Assembly (NCBI GenBank): GCA_027451445.1
Contig: DAIDJG010000470.1
Span: 1-44,980 of the forward strand
Direction of reading: 5' to 3'
Length of the DNA: 44,980 nt
Source of the DNA: Singulisphaera sp.
GTDB taxonomy: Bacteria > Planctomycetota > Planctomycetia > Isosphaerales > Isosphaeraceae
Under the pieces are notes generated by a model. The model was not told the origin of the DNA, ran no database searches, and saw only the letters and a list, made by a program, of their open reading frames with translations. Numbering within the stretch: position 1 is the stretch's first letter; each line of letters opens with the position of its first letter. This document shows positions 7,861 through 20,193 of this stretch, piece by piece. The position numbers were made by a program, and so were the translations under genes.

Positions 7861-8556
7861 ATGGGTCCAGGCAAGCGCCCCAGGCAAGGCGTTTTGGCGA
7901 GAGTGGGACGTCCTGCCGTTGTCGGCGCCGCATTCTTGCTCGTCGCGATGGCGGGAAACCCTCGCGTAAACGCTGACTGCGCCTGTGGTAAGAGCTGGCC
8001 TCACTGGAGATGTGCCGCCCGCCTCCACCGTGTGGCGGAGCATCTCCCTGCGCCGGCCGACCTGAGCAACCCTGAATTCGGGGGCACCTGGTACTGGGTC
8101 AGGAGCCCGGAACAGGAACGCCGGGTGGTCATGAGTCTGTTCAACCGCTACTGTATCCGCTGTCACGGTGTGGATGGCCGGGGTGTCTGGGATATTCCGG
8201 ACGTGCCCGATTTCACGAACACGGTCTGGCAGGCAAGCCGCCCGGAACAATATCGCGCCCGGGTCATCCTCGAAGGTCGCGGGGCCGTCATGCCCTCCTT
8301 CCGGGGTGTCATCACTTTGGAAGAGGCGTTCGGGCTGGCCCGTTATCTCCACTCGTTCGTCCCGGGCCACGAGGTTTCGCGCCCCGGCCTCGGTCACGAC
8401 GGCTCGTCAGGCACTCCACCCACCCAAACAACGGTTCCACCAGCGACCGCTCCAACGCAGGCCCCGATCGCAACCCCGCCTCCATTGCCCGCGCCTCCAC
8501 CCACAACCATCCCGGCACCACCCAGTCCAAGCACCCCGGGCCCGTTTCATCGCTGA
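7861..8556 (+). CDS. Monohaem c-type cytochrome with proline-rich tail
   Basis: 231 aa from the ATG at 7861, chosen because GGGAGGAGCC precedes it; the frame is open upstream to 7663. The N-terminus is a signal peptide (VGRPAVVGAAFLLVAMA). A cytochrome c domain has CIRCH as the covalent haem site, then DGRGVWDIPDVPDFTN, ILEGRGAVMPSFRG (probable axial Met) and ARYLHSF. The last ~60 residues are a Pro/Thr-rich disordered tail (PPTQTTVPPATAPTQ). The haem domain is closely similar in pattern to both domains of the cytochrome at 11739-13205, so the proteins may share an electron partner. It is the first of three plus-strand envelope genes facing the Act operon. Confidence 0.85.
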   Translation: MGPGKRPRQGVLARVGRPAVVGAAFLLVAMAGNPRVNADCACGKSWPHWRCAARLHRVAEHLPAPADLSNPEFGGTWYWVRSPEQERRVVMSLFNRYCIRCHGVDGRGVWDIPDVPDFTNTVWQASRPEQYRARVILEGRGAVMPSFRGVITLEEAFGLARYLHSFVPGHEVSRPGLGHDGSSGTPPTQTTVPPATAPTQAPIATPPPLPAPPPTTIPAPPSPSTPGPFHR

Positions 8557-9147
8557 TCGCAACGAAAAAAGTCCGAGCGAACGGTCCAGGTGCTTGCAAT
8601 CGGTCCGCTCGAACGAGCAAGACAACACATCTGTGCCCCCCCTTTTTCTCTCCCTTTCCACATTCTCTCCAGATCACCAATCCCTCAACCCCACGGGCGG
8701 CAGGGCCGCTGGAAGACAGGACACCCACAACGGGTCTCGAGCCGTGGCCGACGCTCATCTCTCCCGCTCATTCGTGTTACTCATCTCCGGCGGGTACGAG
8801 TGGGAAGCGAGCCCCCGGAACGACCGATTTGACGGTATTAAGCTTCCCTGCCGTTTTCGGTTGCGACACAGCCCTTGGTCTTCGTTGCCGCCCGTCGTGG
8901 GCATGCGCCAACTCGCTTGACCGTTGCCGGAAGAACAACGCCGATCGAAAACGTCGCCTCGGTCTCGACAGATTATGCAATCGCTAAAGATGATTTGACT
9001 GGCCGAATCCCTTCGACCGATACATTCCCTGAGTGATCCTCGATTGAGAGTCGTTTAGCCAGCACTTGAAGTCGTCCAGCGATGATCCGCAAAGCAGGTG
9101 GCGCGCGACGAACCCTCCATTGCCAACTCGCACGAAGGGTGTTCGGC
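8557..9147. other. Intergenic region, no gene seen
   Basis: Long gap between cytochrome and porin. No reading frame on either strand has convincing protein character. A pyrimidine-rich run occurs at about 8637-8665. TTGACT near 8995 and TACATT near 9020 resemble promoter boxes, but their spacing is too long to call. Confidence 0.4.
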
Positions 9148-10785
9148 ATGCGGCGAGTTTGTGGACTAGGAATTCTGGGATATCTGGTTTGCTGCCGTGG
9201 CGCAGCTTTGTCCCAGGATTCGGCGAAAACCGCTCCTTCAACTGCCCCTCCGCCCGCAACGGCAGGCGAGAACGCGAGCGCGGAAGCGAAGCTGCTCGCG
9301 ACGGTGCGCGAGGCGCTCGAGCGGAACGCCCAGGAGATCAAGTCGCTCAAGGAACAGTACGCTAGGGACATGGCCGAGCAGAAAAAGAAGGTGGCCGCTC
9401 AGCAACAGCAGATCCAGTTGCTGGAACAAACGGCCCGGAAGCTCCAGGAACAGATTCGCGCCAGCCCAGCGGGGGACCGGCAGCAAAAGATCGCGCAGCT
9501 CCAGCAGAAGCAATTGGGGGTGCTCGAAGAGCAATCGCAGCTCATCGCCGACCAGCTCGAACAGAAAGCCGCGGTCGTGGACAAACTCCAGACTCAGACC
9601 GCCACCCTTGAGTCGCGGGCCGGGCAAGCCGCAGAGCGCGACCGCAAAGCCGCCGCCGCCATCGATCAACTCACGGACGCGCTCGACAACCAGCGGCGCA
9701 ATACCCCCAACTTGCCGCCTCAGCTCAAATCGTGGTTCTTGCCAAGCGGCACCGACTCAACTCCGGTTTCGATGTTTAGTACATTCGACGTCTACTACAA
9801 TCTTTATCCTAACCGCAGGGGTGCGGGAGAGTTCGCATTCGACCAGTACACCCCGTTTTTTCTCTATCAGCTCAATAGGCGCATGTTATTGAGCGCCGAA
9901 GTTACGTTCAACTTGTCAGGCGCCACGCTCGGCCAGGCCCAGCTTGACATGTTTATCAACGACTGGCTTACCGTTGATATTGGCTATTTCCTGGCCCCGG
10001 TGGGATTCATCAGCGAGCGGCTCGATCCGGTCTGGATCAACAAGTTGCCCGATCTGCCTCTCGCGGCGTACCAGGTCATCCCCGACGGTCTCGCGCTGAC
10101 CGGCGTTCAGATGCGCGGGGCGAAGTATCTGTTCGGGTCGCCGATCAAGATGGAGTACTCCGGGTACATGACCAACGGGTTGGGCGTTCCCGGGCAGGGG
10201 CAAGTGGCCGATTGGTACGACCTCGGGGGAGTCCTCGGTACGTCCTCGAGCGTGAACGAAGCGATGGCGTATGGCGCCCGGCTCGGCTTCTGGTATCCGG
10301 CGATGGGGATCAACCTGGGGGTCTCCGAGTTCGTGAACGCCCCCTACTCCGCGTCGTCGGGCGCCGTAATGAGCATCTGGCAGCCCTATTTCAACTATCA
10401 CCGGGGCAACTGGGACTACCGGTTCGAGTACGGCGACAACTACGAAGCCACCAGGCAGTTCATCGGCAACAACATCCATCGCGAAGGCTTCTACAGCCAG
10501 ATCGCTTACCGCGACTACCGTTCGATCCAGAAGCACCGCCAACGCCTTGAATACGTCTTTCGCTTCAGCGAAGCACGGTTTCAGGGGATCGACCAGGCGA
10601 GCGTGACGGCGTCCGCGTTCGATCCCCCCTCGACCGCGCCCGTGAACCGAAATCAGTACACGTTTGGTCTGAACTACTACATCTATGCGTCGACTGTCTT
10701 GAAATTCGCCTATGAGTTTAACCAAGAGATCAACAAATCATTCAACGACAATGTATTCATGATTCAGTTCGCCACCAATTTCTGA
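9148..10785 (+). CDS. Coiled-coil outer-membrane porin (OprO/OprP-like)
   Basis: 545 aa from the ATG at 9148 (AAGGGT upstream); an alternative ATG lies at 9082. A signal peptide (RRVCGLGILGYLVCC) is followed by a long Gln/Lys/Glu-rich coiled coil, roughly residues 45-185 (QQQQIQLLEQTARKLQEQI, ATLESRAGQ), then a beta-barrel region with many alternating aromatic strands ending in FNDNVFMIQFATNF, a terminal aromatic residue typical of outer-membrane proteins. The layout matches phosphate-selective-porin-like proteins with an N-terminal trimerising or periplasm-spanning coiled coil. Substrate cannot be read from sequence. It lies between two cytochrome genes, which may mean shared regulation with respiration. 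Confidence 0.85.
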   Translation: MRRVCGLGILGYLVCCRGAALSQDSAKTAPSTAPPPATAGENASAEAKLLATVREALERNAQEIKSLKEQYARDMAEQKKKVAAQQQQIQLLEQTARKLQEQIRASPAGDRQQKIAQLQQKQLGVLEEQSQLIADQLEQKAAVVDKLQTQTATLESRAGQAAERDRKAAAAIDQLTDALDNQRRNTPNLPPQLKSWFLPSGTDSTPVSMFSTFDVYYNLYPNRRGAGEFAFDQYTPFFLYQLNRRMLLSAEVTFNLSGATLGQAQLDMFINDWLTVDIGYFLAPVGFISERLDPVWINKLPDLPLAAYQVIPDGLALTGVQMRGAKYLFGSPIKMEYSGYMTNGLGVPGQGQVADWYDLGGVLGTSSSVNEAMAYGARLGFWYPAMGINLGVSEFVNAPYSASSGAVMSIWQPYFNYHRGNWDYRFEYGDNYEATRQFIGNNIHREGFYSQIAYRDYRSIQKHRQRLEYVFRFSEARFQGIDQASVTASAFDPPSTAPVNRNQYTFGLNYYIYASTVLKFAYEFNQEINKSFNDNVFMIQFATNF

Positions 10786-10862
10786 CTGCGACCGAGGCGG
10801 TTCCGGTCGCACGCGATCGGCGTGGTACGATTTCCGAAAACCATCAAAGGAGGGAACGAGCC

Positions 10863-11339
10863 GTGCTGAGCACTCCGAGCAAGCCGCCGATTCACGGCGC
10901 GATGATGAACTGGTTCGTCAGCCTGCTCGGTCTGGTCGCCGCGGGCTGTCAGAGCACGCCGATCGATCTTGCTGAGGGGCCCGCTCCGTTTCGGTTGCCC
11001 GGGTGGGCGGGGGAGCGAAACACCTACGAGGACTCGCTCACCGGCGGCGAGGTGTTCGCGATGTACTGCAACGAGTGCCACAATGCGCGGTCCCTCGGTG
11101 AACGCAATCTCGCAAACTATCAGAACGTGGCCGCGCACATGCGGGTGCGTGCGAACCTGACCGGCAAGGAGTACGAAAAACTCCTGGCCTTCCTCAGCCG
11201 CTGGCACGATGTATCCCCGTCCACACCGCCCCTGGAACCTTCGCCGAAGCGGCTGATCTACGGACAACCGATCGCCGAGTTGCGTGAGGAAGGTGCGCCG
11301 AGGGACGCTCCTGGACCCCTCGCTCCGGCACAACCGTAG
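10863..11339 (+). CDS. Haem-binding (cytochrome c-like) lipoprotein
   Basis: 158 aa with a GTG start preceded by AAAGGAGGGAACGAG. The N-terminus has a signal sequence and lipobox (SLLGLVAAGC). The mature protein has a single CNECH haem motif in GEVFAMYCNECHNARSLGERN, then FLSRW. The domain is short for a class I cytochrome c and lacks an obvious MP-type distal Met in the usual place, so the sixth ligand is unclear. It begins 77 nt after the porin stop and likely shares its transcript. Convergent with the small secreted protein at 11418-11711. Confidence 0.8.
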   Translation: MLSTPSKPPIHGAMMNWFVSLLGLVAAGCQSTPIDLAEGPAPFRLPGWAGERNTYEDSLTGGEVFAMYCNECHNARSLGERNLANYQNVAAHMRVRANLTGKEYEKLLAFLSRWHDVSPSTPPLEPSPKRLIYGQPIAELREEGAPRDAPGPLAPAQP

Positions 11340-11361
11340 TGCGTCTCAGGTGGACCGGCGA

Positions 11362-11402
11362 CCGCCGCGTTCGGCGGGCGCCTCGCCGCCGCGTTCGGCG
11401 GG
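11362..11402. repeat. Two tandem GC hairpins between convergent genes
   Basis: CCGCCG-CGTT-CGGCGG occurs at 11362-11377 and again, with the same stem and loop, at 11386-11401, about 24 nt apart. They sit in the 78-nt gap between converging genes. A bidirectional termination role is plausible, but there is no T tract. Confidence 0.5.
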
Positions 11403-11417
11403 TCCGATCCAGGTTCT

Positions 11418-11711
11418 TCAGTACGACGGCTCGTGGGCACCCAGGGGAAGTCCGCGAACCGTCGTCCGCCAGTAGACCTTGCCGTCGGGACCGAGATGGC
11501 GCGTATGCCGAGGCCGGTTGAACCAAAGATCGTACTGATATGAGAACGTCCGGGGAAAGGTCACTCGCGGCTTGTGAGCACACCACGCGTGATGGCGTTC
11601 CCAAAGTCCGTGCGCCGCAGCCGGCGCAGCAACCTGCTGGGCCGTGGACGAGGTCGTGGCCGCCAACAGGACAATCAGGCCGGCGGCGGCGAATCGCACG
11701 CGGGGTTTCAT
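11418..11711 (-). CDS. Small secreted hypothetical protein
   Basis: 97 aa. Signal peptide MKPRVRFAAAGLIVLLAATT ending near TAQQ, then a short basic/aromatic mature part (HGLWERHHAWCAHKPRVTF, YQYDLWFNRPRHTRHLG). GGAGG lies about 9 nt before the ATG. It starts 27 nt after the dihaem cytochrome stop and looks like the last gene of the Act transcript. I do not recognise the family. The single Cys and several His could bind metal, but nothing establishes this. Confidence 0.6.
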   Translation of the reverse strand: MKPRVRFAAAGLIVLLAATTSSTAQQVAAPAAAHGLWERHHAWCAHKPRVTFPRTFSYQYDLWFNRPRHTRHLGPDGKVYWRTTVRGLPLGAHEPSY

Positions 11712-11738
11712 GACAACTGAACCTCCATGATCAAGCGG

Positions 11739-13205
11739 TCAAGGACCGGACAGTAAACGCAACTGCTGGTCCAGGTCGTCCCACTGCTTCCTGAGGTTGC
11801 GATAACGCGCTTCGAATTCGCTCGTGGAAACTCCGGAGCCGAGGAGATCGGCGGGGCCGAAATGGCGGATGTACGCCACGAGGTCGCGCGCCTGCGCCGG
11901 GCTGATCTTTCCGCGCCAGGGGGGCATCAGCGTGCCTTTCCCTTCGAGGACACTGACCGAAAGCTGGGTGCCGTCGTGGCTCGTCTGCCAGGCCCGCGCG
12001 GTGAAATCGGGGATCACCGGCATGGCCGCGCGCACGAGGCTCCCCCGCCCGTCCGGACCGTGGCAGACCGCACAGTTGACCCGAAATAAATCCGCGGAGG
12101 CCCGCAGCTTCGCGGCCTCCTCGGGTGAGGCGCCGGGTGGTGAAGATGGGGGCGCCGCGGCCGGCGCAAGCAAGGCCAGGACGTCCGGGGAAATCGGCGT
12201 CGACAGTGCGAGCGCGGCCGCCGAGTTGTTGGGAGCCGTCGGAAGAGTGGCCGCCGCGGCGAGGGATGTGGGCTTCGCCGCGGTCGTGGCCGTCCCGGTC
12301 GGCGCGGTCGCAGTCGTGGCTGTCCCGGTCGGCGCCGGCGTTCCCGGCGCCGCGGCCGCGGCTCCGAGTTGGAACCGACGCACGAAGGCGACCATGGCCT
12401 TCGGGTCGGTGCGCGCCAGCGCGAACTTGTCCTTCATCGGCAGCATGAGCTTCCCCTTCCCCTCGAGCACGGAGTGCAGCAAGTCGGCGTCGGTCCGGGT
12501 GCGTTGCCACCTCGGGTCGGCGAAGTCGGGGATGACGGGCATCGCCTTGCGAACGACCCCTCCTCGACCATCCACGTCGTGGCACGCCATGCAAACCGCG
12601 CGGTAGAGGACCTCGGGAGGCAAGCCCGGGGGAGCGGAGGGCGGCGCCGGCGGAGCGACCACGGCGACCGTGGCGGCGGGCTTTGCACCCGCGGCGACGG
12701 AATCCGGCGTCGTCGAGGCGGCGGCTGGAGCCGCTGCCAGGGGCGTGGGAGCGGGGTTTGCGGCCGTCGGTGCTGCGGCAGCGACGGGTGTCCGGGCGCT
12801 TTCGGCCGCGATCAGTTCCATGGCCCTTGCAATGGGAATCCGCACCGTTTTCAGAGCCGGGTTGACGACTCCATAGGTCGTGAGCACCCGGCGTTCCTCG
12901 ATCCGCAGCGCCTCGGTCTTCCTGACCACCGTGCGAACGTTTTCTGGAACCGGCGCGGGAGCCGAGGGCTTCCTCGAAAAGTAAACCATAAAAAAGTACG
13001 TGAAATAGATGATCGCCCCGACCGCGACAAGGTTGCCGACGCTGTTGAGCACGATCTCGGCCATGCTCCTCGAAGGAGGTGAAAGCGGTCGCGCTGCGCC
13101 CTGGTCCGACGACGCGTGCGGCAACTGCCGCTCGCTCGACGCACTTTCCCCGGGTTGGGAATGGGCGGGCGTCGCGCCGGGGCTTTCAGATGCCCCATCC
13201 GTCAT
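11739..13205 (-). CDS. Membrane-anchored dihaem cytochrome c of the Act locus
   Basis: 488 aa. A transmembrane segment (NLVAVGAIIYFTYFFMVYF, about residues 57-75) follows a cytoplasmic Ser/Pro-rich N-terminus. A segment with VRIPIARAMELIA, Ala/Pro linkers and two class I cytochrome c domains come next: CMACH at about 205-209 and CAVCH near 370. Each is followed by the same pattern (AMPVIPDF, VLEGKG, LMLP or LMPP), so the domains look like an internal duplication. The start has AGGAGCGAATGCC before the ATG. It begins 12 nt after actF and is very likely the electron acceptor of ACIII or a link to a terminal oxidase; no oxidase genes lie in the window. Confidence 0.85.
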   Translation of the reverse strand: MTDGASESPGATPAHSQPGESASSERQLPHASSDQGAARPLSPPSRSMAEIVLNSVGNLVAVGAIIYFTYFFMVYFSRKPSAPAPVPENVRTVVRKTEALRIEERRVLTTYGVVNPALKTVRIPIARAMELIAAESARTPVAAAAPTAANPAPTPLAAAPAAASTTPDSVAAGAKPAATVAVVAPPAPPSAPPGLPPEVLYRAVCMACHDVDGRGGVVRKAMPVIPDFADPRWQRTRTDADLLHSVLEGKGKLMLPMKDKFALARTDPKAMVAFVRRFQLGAAAAAPGTPAPTGTATTATAPTGTATTAAKPTSLAAAATLPTAPNNSAAALALSTPISPDVLALLAPAAAPPSSPPGASPEEAAKLRASADLFRVNCAVCHGPDGRGSLVRAAMPVIPDFTARAWQTSHDGTQLSVSVLEGKGTLMPPWRGKISPAQARDLVAYIRHFGPADLLGSGVSTSEFEARYRNLRKQWDDLDQQLRLLSGP

Positions 13206-13217
13206 GGCATTCGCTCC

Positions 13218-14417
13218 TCAGGAGTTGCGGAACGCAATCGATTCCGGCAGGCGAGCGTCGCCGATCGGAACCAGCGGCCGCTTCAGGCAGGCCCGCGCGA
13301 CGATGGCGCCGCAGAAAAACAGCAACGTCAACAGCCACGAAGCGTCGAGCCAGCGAGGCTCGGGTCGACTGGGGCTCAGAGCCGGCATGATGACCCAGTA
13401 AAGATCAGCGTAGTGAAAAACGAGGCTCCAGGCCGCCACGAATCCCAGCCAGAACGGGCTCCGTTTCGTCGGGCGCGACAGAAGCAGGAAGAATGGCACG
13501 ACAAAGTGCCCGAACACAAGCGCCCAGCTCAACGTGTTCCAGTCGCCGGCCCGCCGGACGACGTACCATTCCGTCTCGTCGGGGAAGTTTGCATACCAGA
13601 TCAGAAAATACTGCGAGAACGCGATGTAGGCCCAGAAGATCACGAAGCCGAAAAGCAGCTTTCCGAGGTCGTGCAAGTGCTCTGCTGTAATCGTCTCGCG
13701 CAGCCAGCCTGCGGCGTGAACGACCAGCACGAGCAGGATCAAGGCCGCGAGCCCGCCCACGAGCGAGCCCGCCCAGAAGTAGACCCCGAAAATCGACGAG
13801 GTCCAGCGCGGATCGAATGACATCAGCCAGTCGAACGCCGCGAAGCTGCTGGTCAGGCCCACCCCGATTGTACCCCAGGCGCTCGCCGACCGCATCCGCC
13901 GGATGTGCGCGGGGTCGCCGGTACGGTCCTGCCGGATCGAGCTGAGTCTCAAGAGCCCCGTCACGACGGCCCAGGTTGTGAAATAGAGCGCCGCTCGCGC
14001 GGTGAACGCGGTTGGATTAAGCCAGACCGCCTTGCGAGCCAAACCGGGATCTGCCGAGATCCGCGCGAAGTCGGCCCAGACGTAGAGCCGCCCCAGGTTC
14101 AGCACGACCGGGATGAACAGCAGCGCGCTCCAGGGCAAGGGGCTGGCCAGGTTCTCCAGCAACCGTCGCAGTGCGACCGACCAGACCGCTCCGGTCAGGT
14201 GCAGGAGCAGCAGCCAGGCGAGGGCCCCGACGCTCATAGACGTCACGAACACCAGTGCGGTCAGATAAGAAAACGCGGAGTGGCGCGGCGCGGCCGACCA
14301 GGCCGAAACTGAGATCGCCCCGGTCATGACGGCCAGTGCAAGCAGAACCAGGGCGACCGGCTTTGCCGTGTGTGTGGAGACTGTCACGGGTTCCGTGATC
14401 GTACGGGTTCTATTCAT
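13218..14417 (-). CDS. actF: Alternative complex III subunit ActF
   Basis: 399 aa integral membrane protein with about ten hydrophobic helices, for example VALVLLALAVMTGAISVSAW, LLFGFVIFWAYIAFSQYFLI and LLTLLFFCGAIVARACL. Characteristic stretches include FDWLMSFDPRWTSSIFGVYF and FSQYFLIWYANFPDETEWY, which match the ActF family of quinol:cytochrome c oxidoreductases. ActF pairs with ActC in the membrane arm near the quinol site. The ATG overlaps the actE stop as ATGA, showing tight translational coupling. Gene order and sequence agree, so the assignment is secure. Confidence 0.93.
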   Translation of the reverse strand: MNRTRTITEPVTVSTHTAKPVALVLLALAVMTGAISVSAWSAAPRHSAFSYLTALVFVTSMSVGALAWLLLLHLTGAVWSVALRRLLENLASPLPWSALLFIPVVLNLGRLYVWADFARISADPGLARKAVWLNPTAFTARAALYFTTWAVVTGLLRLSSIRQDRTGDPAHIRRMRSASAWGTIGVGLTSSFAAFDWLMSFDPRWTSSIFGVYFWAGSLVGGLAALILLVLVVHAAGWLRETITAEHLHDLGKLLFGFVIFWAYIAFSQYFLIWYANFPDETEWYVVRRAGDWNTLSWALVFGHFVVPFFLLLSRPTKRSPFWLGFVAAWSLVFHYADLYWVIMPALSPSRPEPRWLDASWLLTLLFFCGAIVARACLKRPLVPIGDARLPESIAFRNS

Positions 14418-15070
14418 GGGTTCAGGTTTCCGCGCTGGTCCTCGGGAACGTCGCCCAGGGTCGTGCTCTGGCTGCGCATCAGAGCCCGGATGTAGGCGAT
14501 GATGGCCCAGCGGTCGCGCACCTTGACCTGCGGGGCGTAGGGCATCATCCGGCCCTTGCCGTTGGAGATCACGTCGAAGAACTGACCGTCGGGCATCAGC
14601 GTGTGCAACTCGTCGGTGATGCTTGCCACGCCGAGCATGCCGTACTGGGTCATGACGCCGTTTCCCGCACCCGTCGCCCCGTGGCACGGCGCGCAATGGA
14701 TGTTGTATCGCTCCTGGCCGCGGCGGAGCAGGGCGATGTCGACAGGCAAGGCGTTGCGAGCAAGCCAGGCGGTTCCCGCCTTGCCGCGGTAATAGGCGTC
14801 GTCGCTCTTGAGGAAGTCGGGATTCTGACGGGGCGAGCCAGCGTCGCTGTCGTAGTCGGCGCCGCCGAACGGGATGGTTCCGGCCGGCGGGGTCCTCATC
14901 GTACGTCCGTCGGCGAAGAACGGCGTGGCGGCCTGGGGATTGTAGCGCGGTTGAAAGTCCATGTCCGTGATGAACATTAAGGGCCTGCGGTCGCTCACCG
15001 CCCCGCGCGGCCCCATCTGGACCACCACGATCGCAGCGGCCGTCGCTATTCCCAGTAATACCCAACGCAT
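14414..15070 (-). CDS. actE: Alternative complex III monohaem cytochrome ActE
   Basis: 218 aa from the ATG at 15070; an in-frame GTG at 15079 would add three residues. An N-terminal anchor (WVLLGIATAAAIVVVQM) precedes a class I cytochrome c with CAPCH in RYNIHCAPCHGATGAGNGV, then GRMMPYA as probable axial Met region and WAIIAYIRAL. The upstream segment (MDFQPRYNPQ, PPAGTIPFG) is the conserved ActE lead-in. ActE carries electrons from the quinol-oxidising core to the acceptor. It overlaps actF by 4 nt. The gap to actCD is 75 nt. Confidence 0.93.
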   Translation of the reverse strand: MRWVLLGIATAAAIVVVQMGPRGAVSDRRPLMFITDMDFQPRYNPQAATPFFADGRTMRTPPAGTIPFGGADYDSDAGSPRQNPDFLKSDDAYYRGKAGTAWLARNALPVDIALLRRGQERYNIHCAPCHGATGAGNGVMTQYGMLGVASITDELHTLMPDGQFFDVISNGKGRMMPYAPQVKVRDRWAIIAYIRALMRSQSTTLGDVPEDQRGNLNP

Positions 15071-15145
15071 CGGCACCACCCTTGACGTTCTTGGGAAGGC
15101 CAGCAGGCGTACCCGCCGTGAAAATCCGACCCAGCGCGTTCCGAT

Positions 15146-17100
15146 TCAGTGAGCGAGGAACTCGACCTCGGTTCCGCCGGCCTCCGCGAGCTGCGCGGGG
15201 GTCTCCCGTGGGTCGAACTTCGGATCGCGGGCCTCGATCGTTAGGAAGAAGCCGTCGTCAGTCGCCCGCGCGAAGGAACGGCCCCTGAAGACGGGGTGAT
15301 ACAACCGCGGCAGTCCGTTCAGCAGCAGCATCGCGCCGACGGATCCGAACGCCGCATACAGCACCATCGTCTCGAAGTCGATCGGCACGAACGCCTCCGT
15401 GCTGTTGATCGGCTTGCCCCCGGTGATCAATGGATAGCCGATGGCGCTCTGGTACCACTGGAGCCACTGCGCGAAGCTCAGCCCGAAAATCCCGCCGGCG
15501 AGTGTAAACAGAGGCACTTTCGAGCGGCCCAGCCCGAGGGCTTTTTCGATTCCGTGGATGGGAAATGGTGAATACGTGTCAATTCTCTGGAAGCCGAGCG
15601 CGCGGAGTTCCACCACTGCGGCTGTCAGTTCTTCGGGACCACGAAACCGCGCCATGGCCCCGAAGCAAGGGCCGGCGGTGGGGTCAGCCGGGACCGGCGG
15701 GACCGGCGCGGGCGCTGGCTCGGCTTCCGGGCTGGCGGTGTGATGCGGGTTGGCCTCGGGCAGAGCGGCCTTCACCTCGCTCAGGGCGACCATCGGGACG
15801 AACCGGATGAACAGAAGAAATGGGGTCGCGAACAGCCCGAACCCGCCGGCCAGCAACCCCATGTCGACCCATGTCGGGTAGAACATCCCCCAACTCGACG
15901 GCAGGTAATCCCTGTGCAGGCTGGTGACGACGATCACGAACCGTTCGAACCACATCCCGACGTTTACGCACACGGCGACGGAGAACATCGCCCACGGCGT
16001 GGTTCGCACCCACCGCATCCAGAAAAGCTGAGGCAGGACGACGTTGCACGCGATCATCGTCCAGTAGCACCACGCGTACGGGCCGGCCATGCGGTTCGTA
16101 AAGACGAACTGCTCGTAGGCGTTGCCGCTGTACCAGGCATTTGTCAGCTCGACCATGTAGCCGTAGCTCAGCAGCAGGCTCGTCGCGAGGATCAGCTTGC
16201 ACATCGTCTCGAGATGCCGTGTCGTGACCAGGTCCGTGAGCCCGCACAAAACGCGCAGGGGCACGATGAGGGTGATCACCATCGCCAATCCCGAGAAGAT
16301 CGCACCGTTGACGAAATAGGGGGGGAAGATCGTCGAGTGCCAACCGGGCACGACCGACGTGGCGAAGTCGAAGCTCACGATCGTGTGCACGCTCACGACG
16401 AGCGGGGTCGCGAGTCCGGCGAGCATCAGGTAGGCGGACTCGTAGTTGTGCCAGTGTCGTCCCGAGCTCCGCCAGCCGAGGGCGAGCAGGCCGTAAACGA
16501 ACCGTCTCATGCGGCCCGTGGCCCGGTCGCGCAGCGAGCCGAAATCGGGGATCAGTCCGTAGTACCAGAACATCGTCGAGACGGTGGCGTAGGTCGCCAC
16601 CGCCGCGAAGTCCCACGACAGCGCGCTCCGGAAGTTCGGATAGATCTGGTTCGCGCTCGGCGCTGGGATCAGGTACCAGAATAACCAGACGCGGCCGAGA
16701 TGGATCGTGACGAAGAGCCCCGCGCACGCCACGGCGAAGAGCGTCATCGCCTCGGCGAATCGGTTCAGGCTCGACCGCCACTTTTGGCGGAACAAGTACA
16801 GGATCGCCGAAATCAACGTACCCGCATGGCCGATCCCAACCCAGAAGACGAAGTTGGTGATGTCGAACGCCCAGGCGACCGGGGAGTTCATCCCCCACAC
16901 GCCGATGCCCGTCGAGATCACGTAAGCCGTCATGAGCCCGCCCAGGGTAAAAATCGCTCCGGCGAGCAGGAATGCACCCCACCACCAGGCCGGCGCTCGC
17001 CGCTCGACCAGGCCGCAGACAAGGTTCGTCAACGAGGCGAAGCCATGGTTCCCCGTGATCCACGGGGGTTCCTCGGCGAATGGGGCGTGCGAGTGATTAT

Positions 17101-17104
<4 letters not shown>
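15146..17104 (-). CDS. actCD: ActC-ActD fusion of alternative complex III
   Basis: 652 aa in one uninterrupted frame; the ATG overlaps the actB stop (ATGA). Residues ~1-465 are ActC, an NrfD/PsrC-like quinol-binding membrane protein with about ten helices (WWWGAFLLAGAIFTLGG, FWVGIGHAGTLISAIL, SWDFAAVATY, SGRHWHNYESAYL). A Pro/Ala/Glu linker (about 480-505) joins it to an ActD/DUF3341 domain beginning CFGAMARFRGPEELTAAV, with IHGIEKALGLGRSKVPLFTL, two hydrophobic helices and a soluble tail. ActC and ActD are usually separate adjacent genes; here no stop or restart lies between them. The fusion would lock their stoichiometry at 1:1. Conserved motifs on both sides argue against a sequencing artefact. 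Confidence 0.92.

Positions 17105-20189
<3,085 letters not shown>

Positions 20190-20193
<4 letters not shown>

Noticed and set aside
10788-10810. Weak hairpin just after the porin stop, considered as a terminator
   Set aside because: The 7-bp stem has no T tract, and the downstream lipoprotein gene appears co-transcribed.
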